Of a DNA stretch of 39,351 bases, positions 17,777 to 26,670 are shown piece by piece (within the stretch, counting starts at the first letter, position 1; each line of letters begins with the position of its first letter). Source of the stretch: Chlamydiales bacterium (lineage in GTDB: Bacteria > Chlamydiota > Chlamydiia > Chlamydiales > JARBTQ01); NCBI GenBank assembly GCA_029240075.1, contig JARBTQ010000024.1, forward strand, positions 1-39,351, given 5' to 3'. The notes below the pieces were generated by a model, which was given only the letters and a program-made list of their open reading frames with translations, searched no databases and was not told where the DNA came from. Position numbers and translations under genes: made by a program.

Positions 17777-18349
17777 ATTTTTATATGCAAAGCTCTTTGC
17801 CATGCTCAGTAGTCCCTACCAAAGATCAAAAAGGAATTCAGCTAAACAAATTATCATTCAAACAAATAGATGTGCCTATGCCCTGTTAAGTGGCATAGGA
17901 TTTTACTATAAATAAAGGTGTAGTACAATTCCTCTATAGATTCTGAGCTTACTCAAAATCTTTAGAAAATTTGCTTATTGCCTAAGCTACTATTAGAGAT
18001 TTTGCTTCTTCATTTTGATTAAGTTGATTACTGAGTACCACAGATATTCGATAGAGTCATTTCAAATTTATTTCGTAGATATTTATCAAGCCTCCAACAG
18101 TACAGATTCTAAAGAAGTTTTGTTAAATTTATTCCTCTCTTTCATATCTGTTTATTTTTCAAAAGTTTATAGAAAAATTCATAAGAAATTCAAACAAGCA
18201 ATTTAAAACATAAAAAACCATTTTATTTACAAAATAAAATAAAAAATATTGAATTTTTCAATAAAAAGTTATTTAATATTCAATTATTAGAGATTACAAA
18301 TAAATCAAAAAAATGATTAATAACCTATAATTAAAAATCTGGATGAATC
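17777..18349. other. Stretch between the two F-box/LRR paralogues
   Basis: 573 bp. About 200 bp (17870-18065) are the permease fossil. The rest (18066-18349) is very AT-rich, without an identifiable gene, and must carry the promoter of copy 2. A 63-codon frame at 18015-18206 (+) overlaps the fossil on the opposite strand, is low-complexity, and is rejected. Confidence 0.7.
17870..18065 (-). pseudogene. Decayed fragment of an ABC importer permease gene
   Basis: This stretch aligns colinearly with the intact permease gene at about 20500-20700. CCTATGCC(C/T)TGTT(A/G)AGTGGCATAGG appears at 17875-17899 and 20505-20529. Further on, TTCC...ATAGAT, a GTTA/CTTA...AATCT block (21 of 32 positions identical by eye) and ATTCGA-TAG...CATT keep the same order and nearly the same spacing (171 versus 177 nt). 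Translated on the - strand it reads ANFLKILSKLRIYRG, compared with ACFPEIINNLRVSIG in the permease, then T*QGIG where the intact gene has TQQGIG. Stops and frameshifts show it is dead. It lies just after copy 1 in the same orientation as the permease after copy 2. Confidence 0.75.
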
Positions 18350-20344
18350 ATGCAACCTTATAAACCGATCGACTGTATTCATAAAACATTCGATGACCTT
18401 TATGGTTTTTGCCAGGAAAGTATAATTCTGAGCAATAATGTGGATAACAATAGTTTAGCCAAAAGAAGAGCTCTTTTATTAAAACAGCTCACTACTTTCT
18501 TTATCCAAAAGGTATTAGCTCCTGTTGAAGCATTATCCTCCCCTGACTTAAAAAATACTATTCGTACTTTTGCTGTCTTAAATATAGATCAAGTAGAAAA
18601 AGGTTTTAATCTCATTTCAGAAAAATTAAAAAATTTTCCTAAAGAGTATATTCAAAACCCACCTAACACAGAATTAACAGAAGAATTGAATGAGGCTTGT
18701 AAAAGCTTTTTACGGAGACATCATCCTTATGAAAAGCAATCTTTTTACGGTAATAAACTACCCTATGAATTAATGAAGAAATGTTTTTCCTACCTTTCTA
18801 TATATGACTTAGCCAGGCTGAGCCGAGTTTCCCATTATTTTGAAACCTTAGCAAGTGAAGTTAAAAAGAGCTATAATACACTCGATCTTTTCCACCTTTC
18901 TTTGAGAGATAATAATTTTAAATACATTATACAGCAGTGCCCCGATCTAACAGAATTATCATTCCCTCCAAATTTTCCTTCAAGCTTCTATCTCCATTAT
19001 ATCAATTATTTTTCTAAGCTCACTAAGTTACACTTAAAGAATCATTTACTTGTAAAGGATGATTTTTTTGATACATTGAATCCATCTAAAACTTTGAATA
19101 CTTTGGATCTAGAAAATACAGCTATCTCAGCTTCTAGAATTAAGAATCGATTAGCAAAATTACCGAACTTGACCTGCTTGAACTTATCTTATTTGCCTAT
19201 TTCAAATAATGATAGTATAGAGTTGATTAACGCTATAAATAACTGTTCTAAGTTAATCTCTTTAAACTTAGAAGGTAATATGGGGATCATCTCAAGCAGC
19301 TTCTCTTTGTTCGAAATGAACTCTCATTTAAAATTTCTTAATTTATCTAAAACTACAGTTCAAAGAGATTTCCTTGAAAAACTGGAGCTAATTTTTCCAA
19401 ATCTAATATCAATTAATTTAATGCATTGTTCCCAGTTCAAAGAAAGAGATTTAGAAACTCTAAATAATATGAAAAGCTTACAAAAAATTGGCGCTTATGG
19501 GATTAATTTTGATTCAATAGTCTCCCCTGTATCGCGTAAACAAATCATCGCAACAGATAACTTAGGAAACATTTTTGAAGCTGATTTACAACTATTTCTT
19601 CAAGTTTTAAACTTTTCTCGTTTTCTTGATTTTGAATTTCATTCAAATATTCAAAACCCTAGATTGATTTCTGCTGACTATCTAAACCACATCGACTTTT
19701 CACTTTCAAATATACAAGACCAAGATGTAAAGTTTTTAAAGCAACTTCCAAACTTGGAGATTTTACAATTTAATAGATGTCAAAAATTAACAGATGAAGC
19801 GTGCAGTTATCTTGCTCAATGCAAAAAATTAGTCTATTTGAACCTGCACGGTTGCGATAAATTAAGTAATCAAGCTTTAGAGAATCTTAGTGTTAGCCCC
19901 TCTCTAGAAGAACTTGACCTCTCATGGTGTGAGAACTTGACTGACTATAGTTCTCTTTCTAAGCTAAGCAAACTTCACAGTTTGTATCTAAAAAATTGCT
20001 CTCAATTAGATGATCAAATCATTTCTACTCTAGAAAACCTATCCTATTTAAATGTTTTAGTCTTACAACAGCCACATCTAAATGAAAATTTTCCAACTTT
20101 TAAAATTACTAATAAAAGTTTAGAAAGTATCAGTAAGCTTTGCTATTTGAAAATAATGGGGTTAATTAATTTTCCTCAATTAGAACCTCAATCTTTATCA
20201 AATTCTTTTCAAGTAAATCCTAATTTAATAATTATCTCAGCAGATTCTATATATACAATTAAGGAGGATTTAAAAATTATGTTACATTCACCTAGGATAC
20301 GCCAATCTGAAAAAATGTTAACCCGTCGATTTTTTAAATATTAA
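18350..20344 (+). CDS. F-box and leucine-rich-repeat protein, copy 2
   Basis: 664 aa, alignable with copy 1 from end to end. Both start MQxYxPI, share KQLTxxFIQKVLxPVE near residue 50, and have an F-box (here KLPYELMKKCFSYLSIYDLA, about 136-155, then SRVSHYF) and LRRs from about 195 to 630. Copy 2 fits the F-box consensus better (LPYEL versus LSNYL in copy 1). A small insertion (LNENFPTFKI) near the end and a basic tail (TRRFFKY) are specific to copy 2. The ribosome-binding site is weak (GGAT about 5 nt upstream). The stop lies 9 nt from the convergent permease stop. Expected role: host Skp1/SCF-binding effector; inference. Confidence 0.9.
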   Translation: MQPYKPIDCIHKTFDDLYGFCQESIILSNNVDNNSLAKRRALLLKQLTTFFIQKVLAPVEALSSPDLKNTIRTFAVLNIDQVEKGFNLISEKLKNFPKEYIQNPPNTELTEELNEACKSFLRRHHPYEKQSFYGNKLPYELMKKCFSYLSIYDLARLSRVSHYFETLASEVKKSYNTLDLFHLSLRDNNFKYIIQQCPDLTELSFPPNFPSSFYLHYINYFSKLTKLHLKNHLLVKDDFFDTLNPSKTLNTLDLENTAISASRIKNRLAKLPNLTCLNLSYLPISNNDSIELINAINNCSKLISLNLEGNMGIISSSFSLFEMNSHLKFLNLSKTTVQRDFLEKLELIFPNLISINLMHCSQFKERDLETLNNMKSLQKIGAYGINFDSIVSPVSRKQIIATDNLGNIFEADLQLFLQVLNFSRFLDFEFHSNIQNPRLISADYLNHIDFSLSNIQDQDVKFLKQLPNLEILQFNRCQKLTDEACSYLAQCKKLVYLNLHGCDKLSNQALENLSVSPSLEELDLSWCENLTDYSSLSKLSKLHSLYLKNCSQLDDQIISTLENLSYLNVLVLQQPHLNENFPTFKITNKSLESISKLCYLKIMGLINFPQLEPQSLSNSFQVNPNLIIISADSIYTIKEDLKIMLHSPRIRQSEKMLTRRFFKY

Positions 20345-20353
20345 ATCTTTTAG

Positions 20354-21115
20354 CTAGGCTCGACGCTCTCGTTTCCAAGGAATAAAGAGGTATTCAATCC
20401 AGTCGAGGAGAAGGAAGAAGCTAAGACCCATTAGGCTAATTGCAATGACACCAGAATAAACAGAGCAATAATCAAAGCAAGACATTGCCTCAAAAATAAA
20501 AAAACCTATGCCTTGTTGAGTGGCATAGGTTTCCGCCATAAATAGCACAGCAATAGCAGTTCCGATAGATACTCTAAGGTTATTGATAATCTCTGGGAAA
20601 CATGCTGGCCATACGACATGTCGATACAGATGTTTCCTCTCCCCCCCTAATGATACAATCGAATCTATTAATTTCGGATCAATTCGAATAGCTGCATTAC
20701 GTGTTGTTACAATAATTTGAAAAAAGATAATTACGGCAATCAGTAAAATTTTAGAAAAATCGCCAATTCCTAGCAGAACAAGAAACAAAGGTAAGAAGAC
20801 AATTTTTGGAATAGGATAGATAAGGTAGATGAAAGGTGCAATGTATTTATCTATAGCAGGTTCCCTTCCTAAAACCATGCCTAAAGGAATAGCTATAATG
20901 CTGCCTATTATAACTCCTGATAAAACCCGATACAAACTTATGGCGACATGCTGCCCTAACTTTAAACCTAGATCATCAAAAAATTGTATAAATACTTTTT
21001 CAGGCACAGGCACTATACTAGAGTGCATAAGCCACGATACTAAAGACCAGATAATTGTAATAACAACAGCCGCTAAAGCGACTCTCCATGCAGTAATACG
21101 TGTTGGCACCTTCAT
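20354..21115 (-). CDS. ABC importer permease (SsuC/TauC/ThiX type)
   Basis: 253-aa inner-membrane protein with about six hydrophobic segments and the importer EAA-type loop near residues 155-185 (SIVSLGGERKHLYRHVVWPA, then the INNLRVSIG segment). It belongs to the BPD_transp_1 group that carries sulfonates, taurine, nitrate or thiamine-pyrimidine precursors. The start overlaps the stop of the ATPase gene by 4 nt (ATGA), so it is the last gene of the operon. It ends 9 nt from the convergent F-box/LRR copy 2. A decayed relative lies at 17870-18065. Confidence 0.9.
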   Translation of the reverse strand: MKVPTRITAWRVALAAVVITIIWSLVSWLMHSSIVPVPEKVFIQFFDDLGLKLGQHVAISLYRVLSGVIIGSIIAIPLGMVLGREPAIDKYIAPFIYLIYPIPKIVFLPLFLVLLGIGDFSKILLIAVIIFFQIIVTTRNAAIRIDPKLIDSIVSLGGERKHLYRHVVWPACFPEIINNLRVSIGTAIAVLFMAETYATQQGIGFFIFEAMSCFDYCSVYSGVIAISLMGLSFFLLLDWIEYLFIPWKRERRA

Positions 21116-21885
21116 AACGCTAGGGGGGTTAAATATTGTCGTAACGTTGAATACAAATTATAAAAAGCAGGGGTCAATCTAAAGTGGTAATCGCCTGCCT
21201 TGGGGTTTTTTATTTCATGTATGACTTTTCCAGGGTTTGCGTCTAATACAACAATTTTCTGGGCTAGTAAAATCGCCTCTTCAATATTATGTGTAACTAA
21301 AAGCATGCTAAAAGGGCGTTCGTGATACAGATCAAGCAGTAAACGTTGTAAAGATTCTCTTGTAAAAATATCTAAAGCTGAAAAAGGTTCATCCATTAGT
21401 AAAAGTTCCGGCTCTAAAATTAATGCCCTTGCTATAGCGACTCGTTGCTGCTGTCCACCGCTTAATTGGTGAGGATAGCGATCTTCCAATCCTTGTAATG
21501 AGACTTTTTGGATCATTACAGCAACTCTATTTTCTATTTCATCTATAGAATACTTTCTAATGACAAGACCTAAAGCTATATTTTCCCAAACAGTTTTCCA
21601 AGGCAATAGACCATGATCTTGAAGTATAATAGCCACTTTTTGTTTAGCAATACAATGATTGTGGTGATAAATCAAATGAGCTCCCCCTAGCTGGTTAGTC
21701 AAACCCGCTAGAATATAAAGAAGGCTTGTTTTACCTGCACCGGAAGCTCCAATCATTGAGCATAGTTCACCCTGTCCTAAACTAAAATGAGCTATATCTA
21801 AAATAGGAATTGTCTGATTATCCTTATCTGGGTAACTCAATATGAGTTTATCAATATCAATAGCTAAATTTTTCGAGACATGCAT
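21112..21885 (-). CDS. ABC importer ATP-binding protein (SsuB/TauB type)
   Basis: 257 aa with all ABC ATPase motifs: Walker A GASGAGKTSLL (about residues 43-53), Q-loop VAIILQDHGLLPWKTVWENI, signature LSGGQQQRVAIARAL, Walker B LLLMDEPFSALD, and the switch His in LLVTHNIEEAI. The DHGLLPWKTVWENI sequence is characteristic of the sulfonate/taurine/nitrate importer group. It overlaps the substrate-binding protein gene by 29 nt at its start and the permease gene by 4 nt at its end, so the three proteins are co-translated. Confidence 0.95.
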   Translation of the reverse strand: MHVSKNLAIDIDKLILSYPDKDNQTIPILDIAHFSLGQGELCSMIGASGAGKTSLLYILAGLTNQLGGAHLIYHHNHCIAKQKVAIILQDHGLLPWKTVWENIALGLVIRKYSIDEIENRVAVMIQKVSLQGLEDRYPHQLSGGQQQRVAIARALILEPELLLMDEPFSALDIFTRESLQRLLLDLYHERPFSMLLVTHNIEEAILLAQKIVVLDANPGKVIHEIKNPKAGDYHFRLTPAFYNLYSTLRQYLTPLAL

Positions 21886-22870
21886 CTGTTACTAAATCCT
21901 CATAAGATAGTTTATCATCGATCAATTGCTTAGTTTTTAACCACTCTAATACTCCATTAATATTTTCAATACTTGGAATCTTATTTACAGAATAGGTTGC
22001 AAGCCTGAATCGATCCTCTATCTCTTTAGGCATGTGAACGTACTCTACAGCCTGCATACGATATTGGTCAGGATTTTCATTAATTAATTTAGCTATACGG
22101 TTTACAGCTCTTGTAAAACGCTGCATCGTGTCTTTTTCTTTATCTATAGTCGATTGGTGAAAAACAAGGGCTGCTTGTGATACATTTAGCTTTTTATCAT
22201 CAGCTATAACGCGGGCTCCGTTGAATTCAGCTAGAGTGCTATAAGGCTCTGGTAATGTGGCTGCAGCTATTTTATTCTCGAGCAACATACTCAGTCTTAT
22301 GGCAATTTTAGCAACAATTGCTTTGTCCACTTCTTCAGCTTTTATCTCATAGCTCTGCAAGATTTTATCGGTAATATATTCAATAACAGAATTACTAGAG
22401 ATTCCTATTTTTTTACCTTTAAGCTCTTCAATTGACTGTAAATTTGATTGAGGAGGAACTAAGATGGCAACTCTTCCATCACCCATCTTTTCACCAACGG
22501 TTAAATAAGTAATACGGGCATCTATACCTGCATTTTTCATCAAAGCTGTAGAGATCAAATCTGATGTCATTCCATCACATTGTTTAGCTTGAAAAGCACT
22601 ATCTCGTTCCATTGCACTCTGAAAAGGGATTAATTCTACTTCTATACCTTCATCCTTAAAAAATCCTTGTTGTTGTGCCAATGTTAAAGGAAAGGCATCC
22701 AAACTAGGTAACACTGCAATTGAAATTTTGGGAGAATCTATAGAAGAGCTTTTTTGGGGAGATAGGAGATTGGCAAAGAATTGAAATGCGAAAAAAAGGA
22801 TAAGAGCACAAAGCCCTAATTTGAGTCCTGTTTTTAGAAATTTAGCTAAAAAACTTGTTTTATGCGTCAT
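21857..22870 (-). CDS. ABC importer substrate-binding protein (NMT1/ThiY/SsuA-like)
   Basis: About 337 aa. An N-terminal hydrophobic segment (LGLCALILFFAFQFFANLL) without a clear lipobox suggests an uncleaved membrane anchor or signal peptide. The periplasmic-binding fold follows: ISIAVLPSLDAFPLTLAQQQGFFKDEGIEV in two blocks is the classic N-terminal strand-helix of NMT1/THI5-type proteins, with later ELKGKKIGISS and LPEPYSTLAE. Start: the frame can begin at TTG 22876, but AAAAGGTGG lies 6 nt before ATG 22870 and directly against the TTG, so 22870 is preferred. The ligand cannot be told from sequence; no thiamine riboswitch is visible upstream. Confidence 0.88.
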   Translation of the reverse strand: MTHKTSFLAKFLKTGLKLGLCALILFFAFQFFANLLSPQKSSSIDSPKISIAVLPSLDAFPLTLAQQQGFFKDEGIEVELIPFQSAMERDSAFQAKQCDGMTSDLISTALMKNAGIDARITYLTVGEKMGDGRVAILVPPQSNLQSIEELKGKKIGISSNSVIEYITDKILQSYEIKAEEVDKAIVAKIAIRLSMLLENKIAAATLPEPYSTLAEFNGARVIADDKKLNVSQAALVFHQSTIDKEKDTMQRFTRAVNRIAKLINENPDQYRMQAVEYVHMPKEIEDRFRLATYSVNKIPSIENINGVLEWLKTKQLIDDKLSYEDLVTDACLEKFSY

Positions 22871-23137
22871 AGACAACCACCTTTTGCATAGTCTTTAAAT
22901 TCGGTAAAATAGTTGTTTCCCTAACATAACCGATTTGTTCTTAAATAGGAAAAGACTTTTCTTTTGACTTTATAAACATTATCCTAAGATGCAATATAAT
23001 CATTATAAATAAGCAACTTAAGAAAACACCCCCCTTTTCATAGGTTCAACTTTTCCCTTTTCCAAATATTCAGGCTTATGTATTATGTTTAATGAATATT
23101 TATTATCTATTTAAAGTCACAATCAAGGGATAACACC

Positions 23138-23275
23138 GTGAAACGTACTTATCAACCCAGTAAGATCCGCCGTAAAAGGGAACATGGCTTTCGTAAGCGC
23201 ATGAGCACTGCGAACGGAAGAAAAATTATTAATCGTAGACGCCGCCAAGGAAGATTTGCTCTTACTAGAGTATAA
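23138..23275 (+). CDS. rpmH: 50S ribosomal protein L34
   Basis: 45 codons from a GTG start: [18 protein letters not shown], then the conserved FRKRM and the [13 protein letters not shown] core, ending LTRV. Full-length for L34. AAGGGA lies about 8 nt before the GTG. The stop and the rnpA start share a base (TAATG), so the two are translationally coupled, the standard rpmH-rnpA arrangement. A TATAAT (22995-23000) and a TTGACT (22964-22969) lie upstream but are not correctly spaced with each other. Confidence 0.97.
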   Translation: MKRTYQPSKIRRKREHGFRKRMSTANGRKIINRRRRQGRFALTRV

Positions 23276-23634
23276 TGTATTCTTTTCCTAAATCTGCGCG
23301 TCTTCTCAAAAGAAAGCAGTTTCAAAAAGTTCAATCTGCTAAATGTTCTATTGTGGGATCGCGCATGATTATTCAATATTATATCGATCCCCACAATGCT
23401 CAATCCAAACTGGGGATAGCAGCCTCCCGTCATTTTGGTAATTCAGTTCAACGTAATCGTTTTAAGCGTTTATGTCGTGAAGCATTTCGTCTATTACAAA
23501 GATACTTTCCATCTGGTTCTCAAGTTATTATCAAGCCAAGACCCTATGCACTATCAGCCAAATTATGCCATATTACAGCTGAACTTTCATGGTTCATCAA
23601 GCAACTAAGCTCTGCAATATCCAAGAGTAATTAA
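23275..23634 (+). CDS. rnpA: Ribonuclease P protein component
   Basis: 119 aa, basic, normal length. It assists the catalytic RNase P RNA in 5' processing of tRNA precursors. The N-terminus SFPKSARLLKRKQFQKV and the RNR motif region NSVQRNRFKRLCREAFR (about residues 60-77) are diagnostic. It begins on the A of the rpmH stop (TAATG). Confidence 0.97.
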   Translation: MYSFPKSARLLKRKQFQKVQSAKCSIVGSRMIIQYYIDPHNAQSKLGIAASRHFGNSVQRNRFKRLCREAFRLLQRYFPSGSQVIIKPRPYALSAKLCHITAELSWFIKQLSSAISKSN

Positions 23635-23721
23635 TACACATAAAATCTGGTATTTAATATCAATCATTGGCTATAAGACGATCTTATTAAACTATATATT
23701 TAATAGGGGTCTACGTCTTTC

Positions 23722-25206
23722 ATGGAAAACAAGAAAATAGCTATTATAGGAGCTACCGGATATATTGGAGGTCGCCTTATATTGCACCTTTTAGATGAAG
23801 GATACCATATCACTGCGGTGGGTCGTTCAATCACAAAATTACAAGGGAAACAATGGGCTAAACATCCCTTAGTAACAGTTAAAGCCGCTGATGTACTAGA
23901 TTTAGACTCCTTAAAGCAAGCTTTAGAAGGTTGTTCCGTAGCTTACTATCTTGTACATTCTATGTTCCCTGAGCACAGTGATTTTTCTGCTGTTGACCGG
24001 CAGGCCGCAATTTACATGCAAAAAGCCTGTGAGGAACTAGCTGTAGAACGTATTATTTATCTTGGTGCACTAGGTGATATTGACGATGTTCACTTAAGCA
24101 AGCATTTACGTTCACGCTCGGAAGTTGCACAAATTCTTGCATCTGGCAGGACTCCTGTTACAGTTCTACGTGCTGCTATGATTATAGGTTCGGGCAGTGC
24201 CTCATTTGAGATGCTACGTTATCTAGTAGAACGCCTTCCTATTATGGTTGCTCCAAGATGGCTACATACACTTAGCCAGCCAATAGCCATACGTAATGTA
24301 CTGGAGTACTTAGTCGGTTGCTTGAATTCTACCGAAACAATAGGGCGTTCTTTTGATATAGGTGGCCCCGAAGCTCTTAGTTATCTCAATCTTATAGAAA
24401 TTTATGCTGAAGAGGCACACCTTCTAAAAAGATGGGTATTTACTCTACCATGGCTTTCGCTTAGGCTGAGTTGCTGGTGGATTAAGTTATTTACCCCATT
24501 GCCAATGCATCTCATTGAGCCTTTAGTAGACGGTTTACGTAACCCCGTGTTATGTCAGAACAATAATATTCAACATCTTATTCCTCAAACCTTATTGTCA
24601 TCACAACAAGCAATTAAGATAGCAATTGACCGAGTAAATGAAAACTATATCGAAACTAGCTGGAGTGATGCTGGCAAAATCCCAACTGCTGAATGGTCAA
24701 ATTCTGACGACCCCCATTGGTCTGGGGGTACAATTTATGAAGATCGACGCTCTATTACAATCAAAGCTCCAATCATGCAAGTTTGGGAGACAATCAACAA
24801 AATTGGTGGTAGGCATGGCTTTTACTATGGGAATTGGTTGTGGCATTTGCGTAGTTGGCTTGATACTTTTGTTGGCGGCGTAGGTTATGGACGACCAAGA
24901 CGCGATGAGTCCCAATTACGCCCTGGTGATAGTGTACAACTGTGGCGAGTGCAAAGTATTACGGAGCTTTCTCGTTTAGTTCTTGTTGCAGAAATGAAAC
25001 TTCCTGGTCAGGCGATTCTAGATTTTCGCATTAAAACTCTTGATGACGCTACGGTGGAAATTACACAAATTGCCCGTTTTCTACCTTATGGAACATTAGG
25101 CATTTTATATTGGTATGGAATTTCCCCCCTACACTCCATTATATTCGGAGGGATGCTACGTTCCCTGGCGACTTTTACTTTGAATCGTAAATTTGACTCC
25201 CTATAA
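23722..25206 (+). CDS. NAD(P)-binding SDR-like protein with C-terminal DUF2867 domain
   Basis: 494 aa. The N-terminal ~300 residues form an atypical short-chain dehydrogenase/NmrA-like domain: GATGYIGGRL at 10-19 binds the dinucleotide; RIIYLGALGD and TVLRAAMIIG follow the YbjT-type pattern. The C-terminal ~150 residues, from SITIKAPIMQVWETINKIGG with HLRSWLDTFVGGVG and GDSVQLWRV, match DUF2867, a START-like fold usually fused to such SDR domains. The reaction is unknown; a role in quinone or lipid metabolism is only a guess. It runs alone and ends at a strong hairpin shared with the convergent efflux operon. A GGGG is 11-12 nt before ATG, rather far. Confidence 0.88.
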   Translation: MENKKIAIIGATGYIGGRLILHLLDEGYHITAVGRSITKLQGKQWAKHPLVTVKAADVLDLDSLKQALEGCSVAYYLVHSMFPEHSDFSAVDRQAAIYMQKACEELAVERIIYLGALGDIDDVHLSKHLRSRSEVAQILASGRTPVTVLRAAMIIGSGSASFEMLRYLVERLPIMVAPRWLHTLSQPIAIRNVLEYLVGCLNSTETIGRSFDIGGPEALSYLNLIEIYAEEAHLLKRWVFTLPWLSLRLSCWWIKLFTPLPMHLIEPLVDGLRNPVLCQNNNIQHLIPQTLLSSQQAIKIAIDRVNENYIETSWSDAGKIPTAEWSNSDDPHWSGGTIYEDRRSITIKAPIMQVWETINKIGGRHGFYYGNWLWHLRSWLDTFVGGVGYGRPRRDESQLRPGDSVQLWRVQSITELSRLVLVAEMKLPGQAILDFRIKTLDDATVEITQIARFLPYGTLGILYWYGISPLHSIIFGGMLRSLATFTLNRKFDSL

Positions 25207-25212
25207 CAAAGC

Positions 25213-25252
25213 TTTTATCCTATGCACAAATTCAACCGTGCATAGGATAAAA
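25213..25252. terminator. Perfect 15-bp hairpin between convergent genes
   Basis: TTTTATCCTATGCAC (25213-25227) is perfectly complementary to GTGCATAGGATAAAA (25238-25252), with a 10-nt loop. It separates the SDR/DUF2867 gene (+) from the efflux operon (-). The outer base pairs are T on the left and A on the right, so neither transcript ends in a U-run after the stem, but the position and perfect pairing make a two-way terminator or mRNA end protector likely. Confidence 0.65.
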
Positions 25253-25260
25253 CATTTGAT

Positions 25261-26670
25261 CTAATTCATAGATTTTTCTAGCTCTAAGCTTCCCCCTAAT
25301 GCTTTATAAAGAGAAACCGTTGCTGCTAAAAGTTGATTATTAGCTTGAATATTTTCTATTTCACTATTCAAAAGTAGTTCACGTGCACTGAGCAAATTAG
25401 AATAATTTGAATAACCCGCATCATATCTCTGCTGCGCAATCATATAAGCTTCTTGACAAGCTTGAAGCTGATTTTGCTTAGCATTGTAATACGTATTAGA
25501 ATTTGCTTGAGCATTAAGGGCATCTATAACTTCTTGGAATGCTATCCTTACTGTTTTTTTATAATTTTCCAGTGTCTCTTCCCTATATGCCGTAGCCTTG
25601 TCTAAATTTGATCGAGTTCGCCCAAAATCAAGCAAAGGTAAACCTATATCAGCCCCAGCACTCCAACTCTTAGAGTTATTTCTAAATAAATGATCAACTT
25701 TATCGGAAGTCAGGCCAATAAGCCCTGTAAGTGATAATTGTGGAAAGTAGGCAGCCTTAGCGACTGCAATATCAGCGCAGGAAGCTTTTAGATTCAATTC
25801 AGCAGCTACAATATCGGCTCTATTTTCTAGCAGTTTCGAGGGTAGTATATTAGGTACAGGACATACCTTAGGTATACAAGAGAGCTCTTGTATTATAACC
25901 TCTTCCTCAAAGATCTCCCTAGGCGTGGCACCTACTAACACACTTAAAGCAGATTGGTACTGAATTTTTTGTTGTTGTAATTGAGGGATCTGTGCTTGGG
26001 CTGCTTCTAACTCTATCTTCCCCTGTTGCCACTCTAACCTTGACAGAGCCTCTAATTTAAGTAATGCGGCCTTTAATTTTATTTGCTGATGTTGAATGGC
26101 TACTGTTTGCTGCAAACATTTGATCTGATTATCAATTGCAAGGAAATTAAAGTAACTTATAATAACATCACAGACAAGACATAACTTAATAGCCTCTTGA
26201 TTTTTTTCAAGAGCTAACAAACGTTGACGTTCTGCTTCTTCCGCATTAGCTAGTTTTTTCCATAAATCTAACTCAAAGTCTAAAACTACAGCTAGATTAA
26301 ATTGATTGCTTATTCGATTAGCACGAGAGGTAGCTAAGTCCTTATTTGTTGCTGTTCTCCCCCCTGATCCTTTTAAGTTTAACTCTGGAAACTTATCACT
26401 TTTCGCCAAATTTAATGCAGCCCTAGCCTGCTCTAGACGGGCAGTAGCTATTAATAGGTCACTATTATTTTGAAGAGCTTTTTCGATTAGTTTAGACAAA
26501 GTATGATCTTTAAATCCTTCCCACCAAATCTCTTTAGAGTCACTCGTAGCGACCTGTAATCTCCCAGACCATTCTTTAGGCAAATCCATAGCCACAGGTT
26601 TATAAGGAGTACTTATATTGCAGCTATGAGTGCATAAAGCATAAACTAAAAGCATAATTTTACGTTTCAT
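25261..26670 (-). CDS. Outer-membrane efflux channel (OprM/TolC-type lipoprotein)
   Basis: About 469 aa from ATG 26670, chosen because AAGGAG lies 8 nt before it and a signal sequence (MKRKIMLLVYALCTHSC) follows directly; the frame itself extends further upstream. The sequence CNISTPYKPVAMDLPKEW, RLEQARAALNLAKSDKFPEL, RADIVAAELNLKASCADIAV in parts, and LLDFGRTRSNLDKATA show two OEP repeats of the NodT/OprM family; length is normal. A Cys near residue 17 may be lipidated, though the lipobox is poor. It forms the outer-membrane exit duct of the RND pump. The start overlaps the pump gene stop by 11 nt (26660-26670). Confidence 0.92.
   Translation of the reverse strand: MKRKIMLLVYALCTHSCNISTPYKPVAMDLPKEWSGRLQVATSDSKEIWWEGFKDHTLSKLIEKALQNNSDLLIATARLEQARAALNLAKSDKFPELNLKGSGGRTATNKDLATSRANRISNQFNLAVVLDFELDLWKKLANAEEAERQRLLALEKNQEAIKLCLVCDVIISYFNFLAIDNQIKCLQQTVAIQHQQIKLKAALLKLEALSRLEWQQGKIELEAAQAQIPQLQQQKIQYQSALSVLVGATPREIFEEEVIIQELSCIPKVCPVPNILPSKLLENRADIVAAELNLKASCADIAVAKAAYFPQLSLTGLIGLTSDKVDHLFRNNSKSWSAGADIGLPLLDFGRTRSNLDKATAYREETLENYKKTVRIAFQEVIDALNAQANSNTYYNAKQNQLQACQEAYMIAQQRYDAGYSNYSNLLSARELLLNSEIENIQANNQLLAATVSLYKALGGSLELEKSMN

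Noticed and set aside
18015-18206. 63-codon + frame between the F-box/LRR genes
   Set aside because: Partly antisense to the permease fossil, low-complexity Phe/Ile/Ser/Lys, no ribosome-binding site.
20505-20529. 8-bp inverted repeat CCTATGCC...GGCATAGG
   Set aside because: It lies inside the permease coding region (TQQGIG codons) and its copy at 17875 is explained by the decayed gene, so it is not an independent regulatory element.
22964-23000. TTGACT and TATAAT upstream of rpmH as a sigma-70-type promoter
   Set aside because: The spacer is 25 nt, too long for a standard promoter; only one of the boxes could be real.
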